NCBI GenBank assembly: GCA_033764865.1
Contig: JANRIM010000111.1
Span: forward strand, 68,033 to 132,032
Origin: VFBF01 sp033764865
GTDB lineage: Bacteria > Pseudomonadota > Alphaproteobacteria > Caulobacterales > Aquidulcibacteraceae
Length of the DNA: 64,000 nt
Reading direction: 5' to 3'
Made by a program: the position numbers and the translations under genes. Shown in pieces: positions 51,301 to 60,069 of the stretch; the stretch's first letter is position 1; each line of letters starts with the position of its first letter. The notes under the pieces are model-generated. The model ran no database searches and had not been told where the DNA came from. It saw nothing but the letters and a program-made list of their open reading frames with translations.

Positions 51301-51603
51301 ATGGCCATCAAGCACTACCTGCTCATGTATGAGCTCTCCCCGGACTACCTGGAGCGCCGCCCACTGTTTCGGACGGAGCATCTGGCGCTCGCCAAGGCGT
51401 GCGTCGACAGGGGCGAGCTTCTGCTCGGGGGCGCTCTGGCCGATCCCCCGGACGCCGCCATCCTGCTGTTTCAGGGCGAGGGGCCGGAGGCTGCGGAGGC
51501 CTTCGCCAGGTCGGATCCCTACGTCCTCAACGGTCTGGTGAGAGCCTGGCGGGTGAGGCCGTGGACGACCGTGGTGGGGCCGGGCGCTGCGACCCCCGTC
51601 TAG
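51301..51603 (+). CDS. YciI-like protein
   Basis: 100 residues. HYLLMYELSPDYLERRPLFRTEHLALAKA, LLLGGALADPPDAAILLF and AEAFARSDPYVLNGLV fit the YciI fold (ferredoxin-like dimer with a conserved His-Asp). No enzymatic role is known for this family with confidence. It is 118 bases from the divergent hydrolase and 109 before nuoG. Confidence 0.88.
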   Translation: MAIKHYLLMYELSPDYLERRPLFRTEHLALAKACVDRGELLLGGALADPPDAAILLFQGEGPEAAEAFARSDPYVLNGLVRAWRVRPWTTVVGPGAATPV

Positions 51604-51712
51604 CCGCTGACGCAGGGGCTCCCGGCGACGCCGCGCGGGGGCTGGGTGCGTGGCAGCGCCCCCTTGATGCGGCGCAACAAATAGGGTCAACAGCCTGCGT
51701 TCAGGCGCATTC

Positions 51713-53797
51713 ATGACCAAGATTCTCATAGACGACGTCGAGGTCGACGTTCCCCCCGACTATTCACTGCTTCAGGCATGCGAGGCGGCCGGCGCCGAGA
51801 TTCCGCGCTTTTGTTATCATGAGCGTCTCTCGGTGGCCGGAAACTGCCGGATGTGCCTCGTCGAGGTTAAGGGCGCGCCCAAGCCGGTGGCGTCCTGCGC
51901 CCAGCAGGTCAAGGACCAGCGTCCCGGACCGAACGGCGAGCCGCCGGTGGTGATCACCCGGTCTGCGCTGGTCAAGAAGGCCCGCGAAGGCGTGATGGAG
52001 TTCCTGCTCATCAACCACCCACTCGACTGTCCGATCTGCGATCAGGGCGGTGAGTGCGATCTGCAGGATCAGGCCGTCGCGTACGGGCGATCGGGCGCGC
52101 GCTTTGATGAGAACAAGCGGGCGGTCGAAGACAAGTACATGGGCCCGCTGGTGAAGACCGTGATGACCCGGTGCATCCAGTGCACCCGCTGCGTACGGTT
52201 CGCGACGGAGGTGGCCGGCGTTCCGGAGATCGGCGCGACCGGTCGCGGCGAGGACATGGAAATCACGACCTACCTCGAACAATCGCTTGCCAGCGAGCTT
52301 TCGGCGAACGTCATCGACTTGTGTCCGGTCGGGGCGCTCACCTCCAAACCCTACGCCTTCAACGCACGCCCATGGGAGCTGACGAAGACTGAAAGCGTCG
52401 ACGTGATGGACGCCCTCGGCAGCGCCATCCGCATTGACGCCCGCGGTGACGAGGTGTTGCGGGTGCTGCCGCGGGTCAACGAAGAGATCAACGAGGAGTG
52501 GATCTCCGACAAGACCCGCTTCGCCATCGACGGACTGAAACGGCAACGACTGGACCGGCCATACGTCCGCAGGAACGGCAAGCTCACGGCGGTGAGCTGG
52601 GAGGAGGCTCTGGCGGCGACGGCGCAGGCCCTGCGGGCGCCGCCGGAGCGCATCGGCGCCATCGCGGGCGACCTTGCCTGCGCGGAGAGCATGAAGGCGA
52701 CGCTCGACCTGATGCGCGCACTGGGCGTGAAGAACCTCGACGGTCGCCGACCGGGGGTCCCGCTCGGTGACGGGCCGCGGCAATCGTGGCTGTTCAACAC
52801 GACCCTGATGAATGTGGAAGAGGCGGATGTCCTCCTCTTCGTGGGGGTGAATCCCCGCATCGAGGCGGCGGTCTTTAACGCGCGCGTCCGCAAGGCATGG
52901 CTGATGGGCGGGCTCAGGGTCGGCGTCATTGGTCCGCGAGCGGACCTGCGCTATCCCTACGATTACCTGGGCGCCGGGCCGCAATCGCTGCTGGATATTC
53001 CGGAATCGTTCGTGGATGCGCTCAAGGGCGCCCGCAATCCCATGATCGTGGTGGGCGAGGGTGCGCTGGCGCGCAGGGACGGCGCGGCCGTGCTTCGCGC
53101 AGCGGGTCGGCTCGCGGCCCGGGCCGGTGTCGTGCGCGGCGGATGGAACGGGTGGAACGTCCTGCATTGTGCGGCCGCGCGCGTCGGTGCGCTCGATCTT
53201 GCATTCGTGCCGGGCGACGGTGGGTTCTCGGCGTCGGCGATGGTGGCGGCCGCAGACGCCGGTCAGCTCGACACGCTGCTCCTGCTCGGCGTCGATGACA
53301 TGCCGCTGCCCAAGCCGGGCAAGGGCGCCGTCGTCTACATCGGAACGCATGGCGATGCGGGCGCGCACCGGGCCGACATCATCCTCCCGGGAGCCGCCTT
53401 CGCCGAGAAGAACGCCACCTGGGTGAACACGGAGGGCCGGGTGCAGTACGGCCGGCGCGCGGCCTATCCCAAGGGCGACGCTCGCGAAGACTGGGCGATC
53501 CTGCGCGCGCTGTCGGCGCTGGCGGGCAAGACGTTGCCGTACGACTCCCTCGCCTCACTGCGCGTGCGGATGATGGCGGACCATCCCACGTTCGGACAGG
53601 TGGACTACGCGCCTGGGGCCGCGGACGCCGAAGGCTTCGATCCGGGTCAGCTGGGGGCTGAGGGCCCCCTTGATCCGGAGCCTTTTGCGAGCGCGATCGA
53701 AAGCTTCCATCTGTCCAACGTCATCGCTCGCGCGAGCCAGACGATGGCCGCATGCGCCAGGGCCGCCGCGCGGCCTGAAGCTGTGGCGGCGGAGTAG
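51713..53797 (+). CDS. nuoG: NADH-quinone oxidoreductase subunit G
   Basis: 75-kDa-type subunit with three clusters, 694 residues. The N-terminal [2Fe-2S] ligands lie in CYHERLSVAGNCRMC; the next sites are CPICDQGGECDLQD and CIQCTRCVRFATEVAG. The molybdopterin-like domain, without cofactor residues, runs from about 210. The C-terminal part ends with a divergent Ala-rich tail. It resumes the nuo operon after the inserted genes. Confidence 0.96.
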   Translation: MTKILIDDVEVDVPPDYSLLQACEAAGAEIPRFCYHERLSVAGNCRMCLVEVKGAPKPVASCAQQVKDQRPGPNGEPPVVITRSALVKKAREGVMEFLLINHPLDCPICDQGGECDLQDQAVAYGRSGARFDENKRAVEDKYMGPLVKTVMTRCIQCTRCVRFATEVAGVPEIGATGRGEDMEITTYLEQSLASELSANVIDLCPVGALTSKPYAFNARPWELTKTESVDVMDALGSAIRIDARGDEVLRVLPRVNEEINEEWISDKTRFAIDGLKRQRLDRPYVRRNGKLTAVSWEEALAATAQALRAPPERIGAIAGDLACAESMKATLDLMRALGVKNLDGRRPGVPLGDGPRQSWLFNTTLMNVEEADVLLFVGVNPRIEAAVFNARVRKAWLMGGLRVGVIGPRADLRYPYDYLGAGPQSLLDIPESFVDALKGARNPMIVVGEGALARRDGAAVLRAAGRLAARAGVVRGGWNGWNVLHCAAARVGALDLAFVPGDGGFSASAMVAAADAGQLDTLLLLGVDDMPLPKPGKGAVVYIGTHGDAGAHRADIILPGAAFAEKNATWVNTEGRVQYGRRAAYPKGDAREDWAILRALSALAGKTLPYDSLASLRVRMMADHPTFGQVDYAPGAADAEGFDPGQLGAEGPLDPEPFASAIESFHLSNVIARASQTMAACARAAARPEAVAAE

Positions 53798-53800
53798 GTC

Positions 53801-54844
53801 ATGGCGGGACTGATCGAAACTTACGGCCCTGTGTGGGGCTTCTGGGCGGGCGTCGGCCAGATCCTGCTCGTGATGGTCATGCTGCTGCTGTCGCTGGCGT
53901 TCCTGCTGCTGTTTGACCGCAAGGTCTGGGCGGCGGTGCAGTTGCGTAAGGGGCCCAACGTCGTCGGCCCCTTCGGTCTGCTCCAATCCTTCGCGGACTT
54001 CCTGAAGTTCGTTCTCAAGGAGATCGTGATCCCCGCCGGGGCCAACAAGACCGTCTTCATCCTCGCCCCGCTGATCACCTTCACGCTGGCCTTCGCGTCG
54101 TGGGCGGTCATTCCCATCGCGCCAGGATGGGTGATCGCAGATCTGAACGTCGGCATTCTATACCTGTTCGCGATCTCGTCGCTCGGGGTCTACGGGATCA
54201 TCATGGGCGGCTGGGCCTCCAACTCGAAGTATCCTTTCCTGGGCGGGCTGCGCTCCGCCGCGCAGATGGTGAGCTACGAGGTCTCGATCGGCTTCATCCT
54301 GATCACCGTCCTCGTGCTGGTGGGCTCACTGAACATCACGCAGATCGTGGAGAACCAGCGCGCAGGGATCTGGGCCTGGCACGCATTCGCGTGGCCGACG
54401 GTTTTTATCATGTTCCCGATGTTCGTGATGTTCTTCGTTTCGGCCCTTGCGGAGACGAACCGGCCGCCGTTCGACCTCCCGGAGGCGGAGAGCGAGCTCG
54501 TCGCCGGCTACCAGGTGGAGTACTCCTCCACGCCCTACCTGCTCTTCATGATCGGCGAATACCTGAACATCACGCTCATGTGCGCGATGCTCAACATTCT
54601 GTTCCTGGGTGGCTGGCACCTGCCATGGGGACCGGTGGACAACCCCTTCCTTGGGTTTGTGGTGTTCTATGCGAAGCTGTGGGCGATGTTCTTCCTGTTT
54701 GCGATGGTGAAGGCGTTCGTGCCCCGCTACCGCTACGACCAGCTGATGAGGATCGGCTGGAAGATTTTCTTGCCGACTTCGCTGATCGCGGTGGCTGTGG
54801 CCGCGGGCTACGTGACCTATGTCGGCCGGCCGGCGATCGGATAG
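53801..54844 (+). CDS. nuoH: NADH-quinone oxidoreductase subunit H
   Basis: Membrane subunit joining the peripheral and membrane arms near the quinone entry. It has 347 residues and about 8 helices. RKVWAAVQLRKGPNVVGPFGLLQ, GGLRSAAQMVSYEV and ETNRPPFDLPEAESELVAGYQVEYS are family signatures. It follows nuoG by 3 bases. Confidence 0.97.
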   Translation: MAGLIETYGPVWGFWAGVGQILLVMVMLLLSLAFLLLFDRKVWAAVQLRKGPNVVGPFGLLQSFADFLKFVLKEIVIPAGANKTVFILAPLITFTLAFASWAVIPIAPGWVIADLNVGILYLFAISSLGVYGIIMGGWASNSKYPFLGGLRSAAQMVSYEVSIGFILITVLVLVGSLNITQIVENQRAGIWAWHAFAWPTVFIMFPMFVMFFVSALAETNRPPFDLPEAESELVAGYQVEYSSTPYLLFMIGEYLNITLMCAMLNILFLGGWHLPWGPVDNPFLGFVVFYAKLWAMFFLFAMVKAFVPRYRYDQLMRIGWKIFLPTSLIAVAVAAGYVTYVGRPAIG

Positions 54845-54857
54845 GGGAGGATAGCCG

Positions 54858-55346
54858 ATGTCCCGTATCCTGCAGGCCGCCAAGGGCGCTTTGATGCTCG
54901 ACATGGTGGGCGGTTTCGGCCTCGCGCTGAAGTATTTCTTCAAGCGGAAGGCGACGGTGAACTACCCCTTTGAGAAGGGTCCCTTGAGTCCCCGCTTCAG
55001 GGGTGAGCACGCCCTGCGCCGCTACGCCAATGGCGAGGAGCGCTGCATCGCCTGCAAGCTGTGCGAGGCGATCTGCCCCGCGCAGTGCATCGTCATCGAG
55101 GCTGAGCCGCGGGACGACGGCTCACGCCGGACGACGCGCTATGACATCGACATGACGAAGTGCATCTACTGTGGGTACTGCCAGGAGGCGTGCCCTGTGG
55201 ATGCGATCGTGGAGGGGCCGAACTTCGAGTTCGCCACCGAGACGCGCGAAGAACTCTTCTACGACAAGGAGCGCCTGCTCGCGAACGGGGATCGGTGGGA
55301 ACGCGAGATCGCGCGCAATCTGGAGATGGACGCCCCCTATCGTTAG
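54858..55346 (+). CDS. nuoI: NADH-quinone oxidoreductase subunit I
   Basis: TYKY-type subunit carrying two [4Fe-4S] clusters, 162 residues. The two ligand sets are CIACKLCEAICP and CIYCGYCQEACP. RFRGEHALRRY precedes the first. The C-terminus LLANGDRWE is typical. An 83-base gap with a stem-loop follows before nuoJ. Confidence 0.97.
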   Translation: MSRILQAAKGALMLDMVGGFGLALKYFFKRKATVNYPFEKGPLSPRFRGEHALRRYANGEERCIACKLCEAICPAQCIVIEAEPRDDGSRRTTRYDIDMTKCIYCGYCQEACPVDAIVEGPNFEFATETREELFYDKERLLANGDRWEREIARNLEMDAPYR

Positions 55347-55361
55347 GGCGCGACCGGTATC

Positions 55362-55382
55362 GTCGCCGGGAACGCCGGCGAC
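55362..55382 (+). other. Intercistronic stem-loop between nuoI and nuoJ
   Basis: Perfect 8-bp inverted repeat GTCGCCGG/CCGGCGAC at 55362-55369 and 55375-55382 with a 5-base loop GAACG. No T run follows, so termination is unlikely; an mRNA stability or processing role is possible. This is the only sizeable gap in nuoG-N. Confidence 0.5.
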
Positions 55383-55429
55383 AGCTGTTCGACGAGGGCC
55401 CAAGCGGTCCTCCAGGGAAAGGGCCGAGC

Positions 55430-56035
55430 ATGGTGGAGGCTGTCGCCTTCTACGTCCTGGCAGTCATCGCGATCGCTTCGGCGTTCGCGGTCGTCTCCGT
55501 GCGCAATCCAGTGCACGCCGTGCTGTTCCTGATCCTGACGTTCTTCAACGCCGCCGGATTGTTCGTGCTGCTGGGCGCCGAGTTTCTCGCGATGCTCCTG
55601 GTCGTTGTGTACGTCGGCGCGGTCGCGGTCCTCTTCCTGTTCGTGGTCATGATGCTGGACGTCGACTTTGTGGAGCTGAAGCAGGGGTTCCTCAGTTACG
55701 CGCCGCTCGGGGGCGTCGTGGCGGCGCTTATCCTTGGGGAAATGCTGTTGGTCACGGGGGCTGTCCGGGAGGACGCGTCCTTCGCAGCCGAACCGGCGGG
55801 ACTGCCCGAAGGCGTGACGAACGCCGAGCGGATCGGCCGGGTCCTCTACACAGACTATCTCTTCCACTTCCAGCTGGCGGGCCTTGTCCTTTTCGTGGCC
55901 ATGGTGGGCGCCATCGTGCTCACGCTGCGCCGCCGCGAAGGCGTGAAGCGGCAGGATGTGTCGCGCCAGGTGGGCCGGAGCAAGAAGCAGGGGGTCGAGA
56001 TGAAGGACGTCCGGCCCGGCCAGGGTCTGGGTTGA
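55430..56035 (+). CDS. nuoJ: NADH-quinone oxidoreductase subunit J
   Basis: Five-helix membrane subunit, 201 residues. VVSVRNPVHAVLFLILTFFNAAGLFVLLGAEFLA and VVVYVGAVAVLFLFVVMML (pi-bulge helix) are the conserved parts. The C-terminus after residue 170 is basic and may be cytoplasmic. Confidence 0.95.
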   Translation: MVEAVAFYVLAVIAIASAFAVVSVRNPVHAVLFLILTFFNAAGLFVLLGAEFLAMLLVVVYVGAVAVLFLFVVMMLDVDFVELKQGFLSYAPLGGVVAALILGEMLLVTGAVREDASFAAEPAGLPEGVTNAERIGRVLYTDYLFHFQLAGLVLFVAMVGAIVLTLRRREGVKRQDVSRQVGRSKKQGVEMKDVRPGQGLG

Positions 56036-56045
56036 GGAGGGGGCC

Positions 56046-56360
56046 ATGCCACTGACCATCGGGCTCGCCCACTACCTCGCGGTGGCCGCCGCGCTGTTCA
56101 CGATCGGGGTGTTCGGCATCTTCGTGAACCGCAAGAACGTGATCATCATCCTGATGTCGATCGAACTCGTTCTCCTGTCGGTCAACATCAATCTGGTGGC
56201 CTTCTCAAGCTTCCTCGGGAACATCGAAGGGCAGATTTTCGCGCTCTTCGTGTTGACCGTGGCGGCGGCGGAAGCGGCCGTCGGCCTTGCGATCCTCGTC
56301 ACCTATTTCCGAAACCGCGGCGACATCGCCGTGGAAGACCTGAACCTGATGAAGGGCTGA
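56046..56360 (+). CDS. nuoK: NADH-quinone oxidoreductase subunit K
   Basis: MrpC-like proton-channel subunit, 104 residues and three helices. The membrane Glu is in MSIELVLLSVNINLVAF and the second acidic site in VAAAEAAVGLAI. It starts 10 bases after nuoJ and ends 7 before nuoL. Confidence 0.97.
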   Translation: MPLTIGLAHYLAVAAALFTIGVFGIFVNRKNVIIILMSIELVLLSVNINLVAFSSFLGNIEGQIFALFVLTVAAAEAAVGLAILVTYFRNRGDIAVEDLNLMKG

Positions 56361-56367
56361 CGCCGCG

Positions 56368-58560
56368 ATGGCTTTTGAACCCCTCATCCTGCTGGCGCCG
56401 CTGCTGGCCGCGACGGTCGCCGGCCTCGGGCAACGCTTCCTCGGCGATCGGCTGGCGATGGCGATCACGACGGGATCGGTCGGGCTGGCGCTCGCGCTCT
56501 CCGTGGCCACGTTCGTGGACTACGTCTGGCTGGGCGGGGAAGCGCGCGTCATCGAGCTTTTCAAGTTCATCGATGTCGGGGGGTTCACGTCTACCTGGTC
56601 GGTGCGGATCGACACGCTGTCGGCGATCATGCTTGTGGTGGTCACCAGCGTCTCGTTCCTGGTCCACGTCTATTCGTGGGGGTACATGGCTGAGGATCCG
56701 CATCGCGCGCGTTTCTTCGCCTACCTCTCCTTTTTCACCTTCGCGATGCTGGCCCTGGTGACGGCCAACGATTTCCTGCAGATGTTCTTCGGCTGGGAAG
56801 GCGTCGGCGTCGCCTCCTACCTGCTGATCGGCTTCTGGTACGACAAGCGCTCCGCCAACGATGCGGCGATCAAGGCCTTCGTAGTAAACCGGGTCGGGGA
56901 CTTCGGCTTCGCGCTGGGGATCATGGCGTGTTTCTTTGCGTACGGATCGATCCGGTTCGACGAAGTGTTCGCCGCCGCCGCGGCGAACCCCGCCCTCGTC
57001 TTTGATTTCCGGATTTTCAGCGTGCCGGCGATCGAGGCCATCGCCGTCCTCTTGTTCATCGGGGCGATGGGTAAGAGCGCCCAGTTCTTTCTCCATGTCT
57101 GGCTGCCGGACGCCATGGAGGGCCCGACGCCGGTGTCCGCCTTGATCCACGCGGCGACGATGGTGACAGCCGGGGTGTTCATGGTGTGCCGGTGCTCGTC
57201 ACTCTATGAACTGGCCCCGACGGCTGCGGCGTTCGTGACCATCACGGGCGCCGTCACGGCGCTGTTCGCTGCAACGGTGGGCCTGGCCCAGAACGACATC
57301 AAGCGGGTGGTCGCTTACTCCACGTGCTCCCAACTGGGGTACATGTTCTTCGCCGCGGGCGTGGGGGCGTATGGCGCGGCCATGTTCCATCTCTTCACCC
57401 ACGCCTTCTTCAAGGCGTTGCTGTTCCTGGGGGCGGGGTCCGTCATCCACGGCATGCACCACGAGCAAGACATGCGATTCATGGGCGGCGTGCGCCAACC
57501 CATGATGTTCACGTGGGCGATGATGCTGATTGGCACCCTCGCGCTGACGGGTGTGGGCATACCGGGGACGCAGATCGGGTTCGCAGGGTTCTTCTCCAAG
57601 GACGCGATCATCGAAAGCGCGTTCGCCGCCGGTGAAGGGGGGCGCGTGTTCGGTCAGGTGGCCTTCTGGTGCGGCGTGACGGCCGCGTTCCTGACGTCGT
57701 TCTACTCCTGGCGGCTGATGTTCATGGCGTTCGAGGGCAAGTTCCGGCCGAATCCCGCGGCGCACCATGAAGAGCATGCTCATGACGGGCATGGCGACGC
57801 CCACGCCGTCGACGACCATGCCGACGAGCCGGGCGCACACCCTGCGAAAGCACCGGAGGGTGCGGCGCCCGCTCACGAGTCGCCCGCGGTGATGACGGCC
57901 CCGTTGGCGATTCTCGCTGCAGGCGCCGTATTCGCCGGCGTTTTCTTTGCGCCGTACTTTCTCAAAGACGAGAACAGCTTCTGGCGCGGCGCCATTGAGC
58001 GCAGCCACGATCCGCTTTATCCGGCCGCCGGGGCCCCCGGTTCAGCGGACTCTCACGATGGGGCAGCCGCGCACGGTGCGTCCACGGAAGAAGGGCATGC
58101 CCCCGCGCCCGCCGCCGGTCATGGCGAGGCCGCCGCGCACGGCGAAGACGCCCACCATGTGCCCACGTGGGTTCTGTGGGCTCCGTTCGTGGTGACGCTC
58201 GCGGGCTTCTTGCTGGCGCTTCCCATCTACCTGTTCAGCCAGACCATGGGCGCCGCGATCGCGCGCACTTTCGCACCGCTGAACGCGTTTCTGACGCGGA
58301 AGTGGTACTTCGATGAGCTCTACGACGCCGTGTTCGTCCGGGGCGCGCGCGCCTTGGGTGATCTGTTCTGGAAGGGCGGGGACAAGAAGATCATCGACGG
58401 CCTCGGCCCGGACGGGTTCGCCTGGATGTCCAGGTTCACAGCGCGTCAGATGCGCCGCTCCCAGACGGGATACGTGTATCACTACTCCTTCTTCATGCTC
58501 GTGGCGGTCGCCGCGGTGGGCGCGTTTGCGATCTGGCAGGGTGGAGGGGTGACGCCGTGA
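56368..58560 (+). CDS. nuoL: NADH-quinone oxidoreductase subunit L with His-rich insertions
   Basis: Antiporter-like proton-pumping subunit with the long lateral helix, 730 residues. GWEGVGVASYLLIGFWY and KSAQFFLHVWLPDAMEGPTPVSALIHAATMVTAGVF are family signatures with the key Glu and Lys residues. Two His/Asp/Ala-rich stretches interrupt the C-terminal part, at about residues 466-491 (HHEEHAHDGHGDAH and following) and 563-597 (AHGEDAHH and preceding). They probably lie in loops and could bind metal, which is inference. The usual length is about 610-700. Confidence 0.95.
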   Translation: MAFEPLILLAPLLAATVAGLGQRFLGDRLAMAITTGSVGLALALSVATFVDYVWLGGEARVIELFKFIDVGGFTSTWSVRIDTLSAIMLVVVTSVSFLVHVYSWGYMAEDPHRARFFAYLSFFTFAMLALVTANDFLQMFFGWEGVGVASYLLIGFWYDKRSANDAAIKAFVVNRVGDFGFALGIMACFFAYGSIRFDEVFAAAAANPALVFDFRIFSVPAIEAIAVLLFIGAMGKSAQFFLHVWLPDAMEGPTPVSALIHAATMVTAGVFMVCRCSSLYELAPTAAAFVTITGAVTALFAATVGLAQNDIKRVVAYSTCSQLGYMFFAAGVGAYGAAMFHLFTHAFFKALLFLGAGSVIHGMHHEQDMRFMGGVRQPMMFTWAMMLIGTLALTGVGIPGTQIGFAGFFSKDAIIESAFAAGEGGRVFGQVAFWCGVTAAFLTSFYSWRLMFMAFEGKFRPNPAAHHEEHAHDGHGDAHAVDDHADEPGAHPAKAPEGAAPAHESPAVMTAPLAILAAGAVFAGVFFAPYFLKDENSFWRGAIERSHDPLYPAAGAPGSADSHDGAAAHGASTEEGHAPAPAAGHGEAAAHGEDAHHVPTWVLWAPFVVTLAGFLLALPIYLFSQTMGAAIARTFAPLNAFLTRKWYFDELYDAVFVRGARALGDLFWKGGDKKIIDGLGPDGFAWMSRFTARQMRRSQTGYVYHYSFFMLVAVAAVGAFAIWQGGGVTP

Positions 58561-60062
58561 ACGGGTTTCCCATCCTGACACTGATGACGTTCCTGCCGGC
58601 GGCGGGCGCGTTGTTCATCCTCGCTGCGCGCTGGTCGAGCGGACCGGCGCACCCGGGCCACGACAACGGCGTCAAGTGGATCGCGCTCATCACCACGCTG
58701 GCCACCTTGGGCCTGAACCTGTTGGCGCTCGGCCGTTTCGATCCCGCGATGACGGGCTTCCAGCTTGTCGAGCGCGTCGCATGGGGCGCCGGCGTCGAGT
58801 ACCACATGGGCGTCGATCAACTCGCCATGGCGCTGATCGTCCTGACCAACGCGCTCATGCCCATCTGCATCCTCGCGAGTTGGTCGATCGAGAAGCAGGT
58901 GTCAGCGTACATGACGCTGTTCCTGGTGCTGCAAACCCTGATGCAGGGCGTCTTCGCGGCCATGGACATCGTCCTGTTCTACGTCTTTTTCGAAGGCGTC
59001 CTCATTCCGATGTTCATCCTGATCGGCGTGTGGGGCGGCAAAAACCGCGTCTATGCCTCGTTCAAGTTCTTTCTCTATACGCTGCTGGGTTCGGTGCTGA
59101 TGCTGGTGGCGCTGGTGGCCATGGCGCTCATCGCCCGGTCCACAAGCATTCCGGATCTGACCGCGTTCGCCCAGTCCGGCGGCTTTTCCGAGGCGCTCCA
59201 GATCTGGCTTTGGCTCGCGTTCTTCGCCTCCTTCGCCGTGAAGATGCCGATGTGGCCGGTTCACACGTGGCTGCCGGACGCCCACGTCGAGGCGCCCACG
59301 GCCGCCTCGGTCATCCTCGCCGCGGTGCTCCTGAAAATGGGCGGGTACGGGTTCCTTCGCTTCTCCTTGCCGATGTTTCCGGACGCCAGCGCGTACTTCA
59401 CGCCCCTGGTGTTCATCCTGTCGGTCATCGCCATCGTCTATGCGTCCCTGGTCGCGTTCCGCCAGACCGACATCAAGAAGCTCATCGCCTACAGCTCCGT
59501 CGCGCACATGGGCTTTGTCACCATGGGCATCTTCGCGGGCACGGAGCAGGGGATCCAGGGCGCGATCTTCCAGATGCTCTCCCATGGCGTCATCTCCGGC
59601 GCGCTTTTCCTCGTGGTGGGCGTCATCTACGACCGCATGCACACCCGAGAGATCGCGTTCTATGGCGGCCTCGTCCACCGGATGCCCGTGTATGCGGCGA
59701 TCTTCCTGTTGTTCACGATGGGAAACGTCGGGTTGCCGGGGACCAGCGGGTTCGTGGGCGAGATCCTGACCATGGCCGGCACGTTCCCGGTCAACGCGTG
59801 GGTGGCGGCAGGCGCCGCAACCGGCGTGATCCTGTCGGCGGTGTATGCGCTCACGCTCTACCGAAAGGTGGCGTTCGGAAAGATCGAGAATCCGAAGCTC
59901 GCGTCGATCGCCGATCTGGATGCGCGGGAGTGGGTGATGTTCACGCCGCTGGTGGTCGCCACGCTCGTCCTCGGCGTCGCCCCGATGATCGCTCTCGACT
60001 TCACCCGTCCGGCCGTGGCGGCGATCCTCGCCGGTTACGACGTCTTCGCCAGTTCACGTTGA
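58557..60062 (+). CDS. nuoM: NADH-quinone oxidoreductase subunit M
   Basis: Second antiporter-like subunit, 501 residues with about 14 helices. FEGVLIPMFILIGVWGG and KMPMWPVHTWLPDAHVEAPTAASVILAAVLLKMGGYG carry the conserved Glu and Lys. The start overlaps the nuoL stop by 4 bases (GTGA). Confidence 0.97.
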   Translation: MNGFPILTLMTFLPAAGALFILAARWSSGPAHPGHDNGVKWIALITTLATLGLNLLALGRFDPAMTGFQLVERVAWGAGVEYHMGVDQLAMALIVLTNALMPICILASWSIEKQVSAYMTLFLVLQTLMQGVFAAMDIVLFYVFFEGVLIPMFILIGVWGGKNRVYASFKFFLYTLLGSVLMLVALVAMALIARSTSIPDLTAFAQSGGFSEALQIWLWLAFFASFAVKMPMWPVHTWLPDAHVEAPTAASVILAAVLLKMGGYGFLRFSLPMFPDASAYFTPLVFILSVIAIVYASLVAFRQTDIKKLIAYSSVAHMGFVTMGIFAGTEQGIQGAIFQMLSHGVISGALFLVVGVIYDRMHTREIAFYGGLVHRMPVYAAIFLLFTMGNVGLPGTSGFVGEILTMAGTFPVNAWVAAGAATGVILSAVYALTLYRKVAFGKIENPKLASIADLDAREWVMFTPLVVATLVLGVAPMIALDFTRPAVAAILAGYDVFASSR

Positions 60063-60069
60063 GGGGCCC

